Shown here in pieces: positions 60,611 to 64,000 of a stretch of DNA of 64,000 bases (position 1 is its first letter; every line of letters begins with the position of its first letter). This DNA comes from Candidatus Binatia bacterium (GTDB lineage Bacteria; Desulfobacterota; Binatia; UBA1149; JAJCZL01): contig JANQEO010000151.1 in NCBI GenBank assembly GCA_028278325.1, positions 1 through 64,000 on the forward strand, written 5' to 3'. The notes under the pieces were generated by a model. That model had not been told where the DNA came from and did no database searches. It saw only the letters and a list, made by a program, of their open reading frames with translations. Made by a program: the position numbers and the translations under genes.

Positions 60611-62071
60611 CTAGATGTCGGGCGGCCTCGAAGCGGCTCCGTAGATGATGCGGTCGGGCCTTACCGCAACGGTTTCGAGTGACAGCAGCGCACCCATCAT
60701 TGCCGAGCCGGGCTCGGGAACCCTCAAGAAGGCTGCACCGAGACGTTCCCACTTGCTCACAATATCAGAAGACAAAGATCCGCGCGGATCGTCGCGGGCG
60801 ACAACGGCCCAACGTGGTCCGGCAACGTCGTCGATCGGTCCCTCGGCGCCGTCGGTTACGGCTGTGCAGAGGGGAACCAGCCGGCCTTCCCATTCGTTGC
60901 CGGTGTCGCTCAGCAAGCCCGTGGAAAGATGCGGGAGTTGAGCGGAGCCGCCGTAGGCGTAGGCCTGCAGGTCTTCCGGCGGCTCGGGCCCTCCGCTCGC
61001 CATGTCCGCGTAGGCGTCGATGAGTTTACCCGTATTGACGGAGTGCTCGACCATGGCCACGGCCATGGGGTGACGCTCGTCGGTGTAGGTGTCGAGAAGT
61101 GCCTCACCTGTCAGGCCGTGTTCGACGTGTTGGAGCTTCCAAACGAGGTTGTGTGCGTCACGTGCTCCGCTGCAGAGTCCCTGTCCCATGAACGGTGGTG
61201 TTTGGTGCGCGGCATCGCCGGCGAGCAGGATGCGGTCACGCCGGAAGGTATCGGCGATGGTGGCGTGGAAACGATAGACCACCGCGCGCACCAACTCGCC
61301 GTCGCTCCTCGACATCCACGGCTCCAGCAGGGACCAGACCCGCTCGGGTTCTTCCATCTCGTCCTTGGTTTCCCCTGGCCTCAGTTGGAACTCCCAACGA
61401 TGCATGCCGAGGGGCAGGGGAATGACCGTGGTGGGACGCGCGGGATCGCAGACCTGCTGCATGTAGGGTGACAGTCCGACATCGCGCTCGAGGGCGACAT
61501 CGACGACGAGCCATTCGTGGTCGTAGCCGAGGCTGTTCCAAGCGATGCCGCAGGTCTTGCGAACCAAACTGCTGGCGCCGTCGCAGCCTATCAGCCAACG
61601 GGTCTCGATCTCTTCTTCGGTCCGGCTGGAGGTGTCGCGCACCGTGACAGTAACCGAACTCGCGCCTTGGCGGATGTCGGTGACTTCTTTTGCAGCCCTC
61701 AGTTCTACGTTGTCGTACTTGTCGAGGCAGCGGCGCGCTGCGCGTTCCATCCCCGGCTGATGAAAGCCGCGGACGATCGGATAGCCGTTGGGGGTCACGA
61801 AGCCCGGCGGAAAATCCAGGCCGATGATGCGCTTGCCGTCGGGATCGACGAACTCGGCTCCGACGTGATCGCACATCGCGGGCATGGCTTCATCGAGAAT
61901 GCCGGCGTCATGCAAGATGCGTTGCACGTCGTCCCACATGCCTACCGCGCGCGGTAGATCGTACACATCGTCGGCCCTGTCGAGTACGACAGCCGACAAA
62001 CCGTAGACACCACAGAGGTTGGCGGCGATTACCCCGGTCGGGCCCCCACCCGCAATCGCGACGTCATACAT
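60611..62071 (-). CDS. FAD-dependent aromatic monooxygenase (MhpA/PHBH-like)
   Basis: A 486-aa flavoprotein hydroxylase. The N-terminal FAD Rossmann motif is IAGGGPTGVIAANL. The DG segment is RWLIGCDGASSLVRKTCGI. The second FAD motif is ILLAGDAAHQTPPFMGQGLCSGARDAHNLVWKL. Its length and C-terminal extension are typical of 3-(3-hydroxyphenyl)propionate hydroxylase-type (MhpA) enzymes rather than the shorter salicylate type. It hydroxylates an aromatic or similar ring using NAD(P)H and O2. The FAH-family gene starts 13 nt upstream in the operon. Confidence 0.92.
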   Translation of the reverse strand: MYDVAIAGGGPTGVIAANLCGVYGLSAVVLDRADDVYDLPRAVGMWDDVQRILHDAGILDEAMPAMCDHVGAEFVDPDGKRIIGLDFPPGFVTPNGYPIVRGFHQPGMERAARRCLDKYDNVELRAAKEVTDIRQGASSVTVTVRDTSSRTEEEIETRWLIGCDGASSLVRKTCGIAWNSLGYDHEWLVVDVALERDVGLSPYMQQVCDPARPTTVIPLPLGMHRWEFQLRPGETKDEMEEPERVWSLLEPWMSRSDGELVRAVVYRFHATIADTFRRDRILLAGDAAHQTPPFMGQGLCSGARDAHNLVWKLQHVEHGLTGEALLDTYTDERHPMAVAMVEHSVNTGKLIDAYADMASGGPEPPEDLQAYAYGGSAQLPHLSTGLLSDTGNEWEGRLVPLCTAVTDGAEGPIDDVAGPRWAVVARDDPRGSLSSDIVSKWERLGAAFLRVPEPGSAMMGALLSLETVAVRPDRIIYGAASRPPDI

Positions 62072-62084
62072 CGTGGACTCCTTT

Positions 62085-62930
62085 CTAACCTTCCTTGGCT
62101 ATGCAGCGGTTGACCATCGTGCCGATGCCCTCGATGGTCGTCGTGACCGTGTCGCCGGGCTCGAGAAAGGTCCCGGCTTTCACGCCGACTCCCGACGGCG
62201 TACCTGTAAAGATCAGGTCTCCCGGTTCGAGCGTGCATACCGCCGATATGTAGGCGACCAGTTCCGGAATGCTGAAGATCAAGTCGCTAGTGCGTGCATC
62301 CTGCTTGCGCTCTTCGTTTACGTCGCAGGTTATGGCGAGATCACTGGGATCGGAGAGTTGATCGGGCGACACGACTGCAGGGCCGATGGGCCCGTAGGTG
62401 TCGTAGGATTTTCCCAGATCAAAGTGCGGCGGACGGGTCGCGAACTGAAGTACACGCTCTGAAACATCCTGGCCACAGGTCAGACCGGCGATGTGATCCC
62501 ACGCATCTTGCGCCGCGATATCACGCGCGCGGGTGCCCATCACCACGACGAGTTCGGCTTCCCAGTCGGTGCTGGGCCCGTAGATGACTACGTCGTCGGC
62601 GGGGCCCGTCAGGCAACTGGGAAACTTGGTGAACACCAAGGGCGTACTCGGGATATCCATTCCCGACTCCTCGGCGTGGGCGCGATAGTTGAGGCCGATG
62701 CCGAAGATCTTTTGCGGCCTGGGCACGCAGATGCCGAGCCTCGCACCGTCGAGAGGCGCATCCGGTTGGCTGCCGAGTTCGCCCGCGACCTCATGCAGCT
62801 CCCTGAAGCCCGCGATCGCATGCATGGGATCCGATGTGAAGCGGCCGTTGCTGTGTTTCTCCAAGTCATAGATGCCGTCGTTTTGAATCAAGACGGCGCG
62901 GTCATCGATGCTTGCAAGGCGAAAAGCCAT
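62085..62930 (-). CDS. Fumarylacetoacetate hydrolase family protein (MhpD/HpcG-like hydratase or decarboxylase)
   Basis: A 281-aa FAH-fold protein. The conserved KIFGIGLNYRAHAEESG start of the domain, PLVFTKFPSCLTGP, the metal-binding Glu residues in DWEAELVVVMG, LTCGQDVSERVLQF and the C-terminal LEPGDLIFTGTPSGVGVKAGTFLEPGDTVTTTIEGIG are all present. In aromatic meta-cleavage pathways FAH-family enzymes hydrate or decarboxylate ring-cleavage products. The ATG at 62930 has GGAG upstream. It is the second gene after tetR. Confidence 0.93.
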   Translation of the reverse strand: MAFRLASIDDRAVLIQNDGIYDLEKHSNGRFTSDPMHAIAGFRELHEVAGELGSQPDAPLDGARLGICVPRPQKIFGIGLNYRAHAEESGMDIPSTPLVFTKFPSCLTGPADDVVIYGPSTDWEAELVVVMGTRARDIAAQDAWDHIAGLTCGQDVSERVLQFATRPPHFDLGKSYDTYGPIGPAVVSPDQLSDPSDLAITCDVNEERKQDARTSDLIFSIPELVAYISAVCTLEPGDLIFTGTPSGVGVKAGTFLEPGDTVTTTIEGIGTMVNRCIAKEG

Positions 62931-62957
62931 GTCGTTTCTCCTTTCCTGTTTGCGTTG

Positions 62958-63611
62958 CTATGGGCCGGCCGCCAGGCGGCCGAGGGGGCGGTGCGCGATG
63001 TCGCGCGCTTCTTCCAAGTCGAGTCCGAAAAACCTGAGCAGATGTTCCACTGCATCATCGAGATCGTTGTCGCCTAGTTGCCCGTCCACTCGGGCGCCGA
63101 GTGCGGCGATGAAAGCACCGGCGAGAAGCAAGCGGATCACCCGCGGGTTGGCCACGTGGAAGCGTCCGACCTCGACCGCGTGCATGGTGTCGCGCATTCC
63201 GCTTTCTCCCATTCCTTCGTAGAGCCTCTCGTAAGGAAGTCCGGAGTGCAGCACGAACCAGCGGCACAGGGGGTCGGCGGAAATCTCGCGAAGACCGTGG
63301 CGCATACCGTTGGCCATCACTTCGGCCGCATCGGCTATGCTCTCCAGGGAGCTGTCGATGCGCCGGTTCAGCTCTTTAGTGCGCGCGCGGGCGATCAGCA
63401 TCAACACGTCGTTCTTGCTGTCGAAGTGATGGTAGAAACTGCGGCGAGCTATGTCGGCGGCTTCGGCGATGTCGTCCACGGTTACCGCGTCCACTCCGTG
63501 CTTGGACACCAGCCTCTCGGTGACCTCCAATATCCGCTCACGCACGCGGGCGCGTCGTTTGGCCACTCTTCCCTCGGGGGCTTGCCCCGTTTGTTCGTTA
63601 GTCAGGTTCAT
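62958..63611 (-). CDS. TetR/AcrR-family regulator of the aromatic/acyl cluster
   Basis: A 217-aa TetR regulator: HTH RERILEVTERLVSKHGVDAVTVDDIAEAADIARRSFYHHFDSKNDVLMLI at about residues 27-76, followed by a helical ligand domain. It is the first gene of a six-gene minus-strand operon (tetR, FAH, monooxygenase, ACP, LpxL-like, ligase). It is divergent from the VOC gene, and the shared 90-bp gap contains a perfect 21-bp palindrome plus a second, imperfect copy. It therefore probably represses both transcripts and is released by an aromatic or acyl-CoA-type ligand. Confidence 0.92.
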   Translation of the reverse strand: MNLTNEQTGQAPEGRVAKRRARVRERILEVTERLVSKHGVDAVTVDDIAEAADIARRSFYHHFDSKNDVLMLIARARTKELNRRIDSSLESIADAAEVMANGMRHGLREISADPLCRWFVLHSGLPYERLYEGMGESGMRDTMHAVEVGRFHVANPRVIRLLLAGAFIAALGARVDGQLGDNDLDDAVEHLLRFFGLDLEEARDIAHRPLGRLAAGP

Positions 63612-63642
63612 GTCCTCCGCCTGCCGCCATCATCTAACATAA

Positions 63643-63676
63643 AACTTGCACTAAGTGCAAGTTTGCGCTAAGTGCA
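63643..63676. promoter_or_regulatory. Paired TetR operators in the divergent intergenic region
   Basis: AACTTGCACT-A-AGTGCAAGTT (63643-63663) is a perfect inverted repeat with 10-bp arms around a single central base. A second imperfect copy with TGCGCT-A-AGTGCA (63664-63676) is centred 17 bp away (63653 versus 63670). Two tandem operators allow cooperative repression of both divergent genes. Confidence 0.8.
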
Positions 63677-63698
63677 TAGTTAGTTCAGGAGGTACGCC

Positions 63699-64000
63699 AT
63701 GAAGCTTCGCTGGTCCCATGCCGTCATCTACGTTCGCGATCTCGACGCGATGATCGATTTCTATAGCAATATTCTAGGGTTCCAGGTCAATGACCGGGGT
63801 CCTCTGGATCCCAACGCCCCCGGCCTCGAGGTGGCCTTCCTGTCCCAGGTCGATACCGACCACCATCAACTCGCCTTCGTGCCGGTCCGCGGAGAGGGGC
63901 CCTCGACAACCCTCGACCACATCGCCTTTCGGGTCGACTCCCTTGCCGACGTCAAAGCCATGGCCGACAAGCTCGAGGCGGACGGGCGTGCGACGGAGCT
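63699..64000 (+). CDS. VOC-superfamily (glyoxalase/extradiol dioxygenase-like) protein, truncated by the window end
   Basis: The first 100 aa of a vicinal-oxygen-chelate protein. The start ATG at 63699 has AGGAGG 6 nt upstream. The opening strand WSHAVIYVRDLDAMIDFYSNILGFQV has the conserved metal-ligand His and 'DFY...LGF' helix. The second half HHQLAFVPV and LDHIAFRVDSLADVKAMADKLE is the second betaalphabetabetabeta element. The family includes extradiol ring-cleavage dioxygenases and lyases. Its position opposite tetR and next to an MhpA-like hydroxylase and FAH gene favours a ring-cleavage role. The 3' end is outside the window. Confidence 0.9.
   Translation, partial: MKLRWSHAVIYVRDLDAMIDFYSNILGFQVNDRGPLDPNAPGLEVAFLSQVDTDHHQLAFVPVRGEGPSTTLDHIAFRVDSLADVKAMADKLEADGRATE

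Overview
The window is GC-rich bacterial chromosome. The lifestyle genes are a TetR-controlled molybdopterin oxidoreductase, amidohydrolase, NTF2-like and alpha/beta hydrolase genes, a Fax-type glutathione transferase, large secreted proteins with Thr-rich linkers and 'CDVNG'-type dockerin-like modules, and an AMP-ligase/aromatic-monooxygenase operon. They suggest an environmental member of a deltaproteobacterial-grade lineage, for example a Binatota- or Myxococcota-like organism. That placement is inference from gene content only; no rRNA or tRNA gene was recognised.

Layout. 1-3506 (-): secreted subtilase with C-terminal FG-GAP/VCBS repeats, cut by the window edge. 3.6-4.9 kb: two back-to-back toxin-antitoxin modules (RHH/MazF, then HigB/HigA). 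5.2-11.3 kb: SlyD-like FKBP isomerase, amidohydrolase, and a TetR-led operon (tetR, molybdopterin oxidoreductase, NTF2-like, alpha/beta hydrolase). 11.6-33.9 kb: a defence island. It holds a PD-(D/E)XK-like and a HEPN protein, a complete class 1 DISARM operon (drmD, drmMI, drmA, drmB, drmC), a NERD-nuclease/UvrD helicase paired with an AspBHI-type modified-base reader that has no nuclease domain of its own, vsr with a C5-cytosine methyltransferase, two further PD-(D/E)XK-type proteins and three small conserved proteins. 34.1-48.4 kb: GST, FecR-domain protein, Cys-rich repeat protein, sulfatase, a lipocalin-like (DUF7064-type) protein, a 1350-aa TSP3/dockerin-like exoprotein, and tetR with an acyltransferase-3/DUF2147 fusion. 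48.4-57.7 kb: methyltransferase, malic enzyme, an oxidative-stress block (dps, peroxiredoxin-glutaredoxin, oxyR), acetyltransferase, AsmA and GT87. 57.7-64 kb (-): tetR, FAH-family, flavin monooxygenase, ACP, LpxL-like acyltransferase and acyl-CoA ligase, divergent from a VOC dioxygenase-like gene that runs off the end.

The most striking observation is oxyR (52354-53247). It carries one in-frame TGA exactly where OxyR has its peroxide-sensing cysteine (E. coli Cys199), the resolving cysteine is kept nine residues later, and a hairpin begins 14 nt after the TGA. The reading frame is otherwise intact to the normal OxyR C-terminus. This is best explained as a selenocysteine-containing OxyR, a selenium-based peroxide sensor, transcribed divergently from its likely targets (prx-grx and dps). 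Second in interest is the split modified-DNA restriction candidate (reader plus NERD-helicase) convergent with DISARM.
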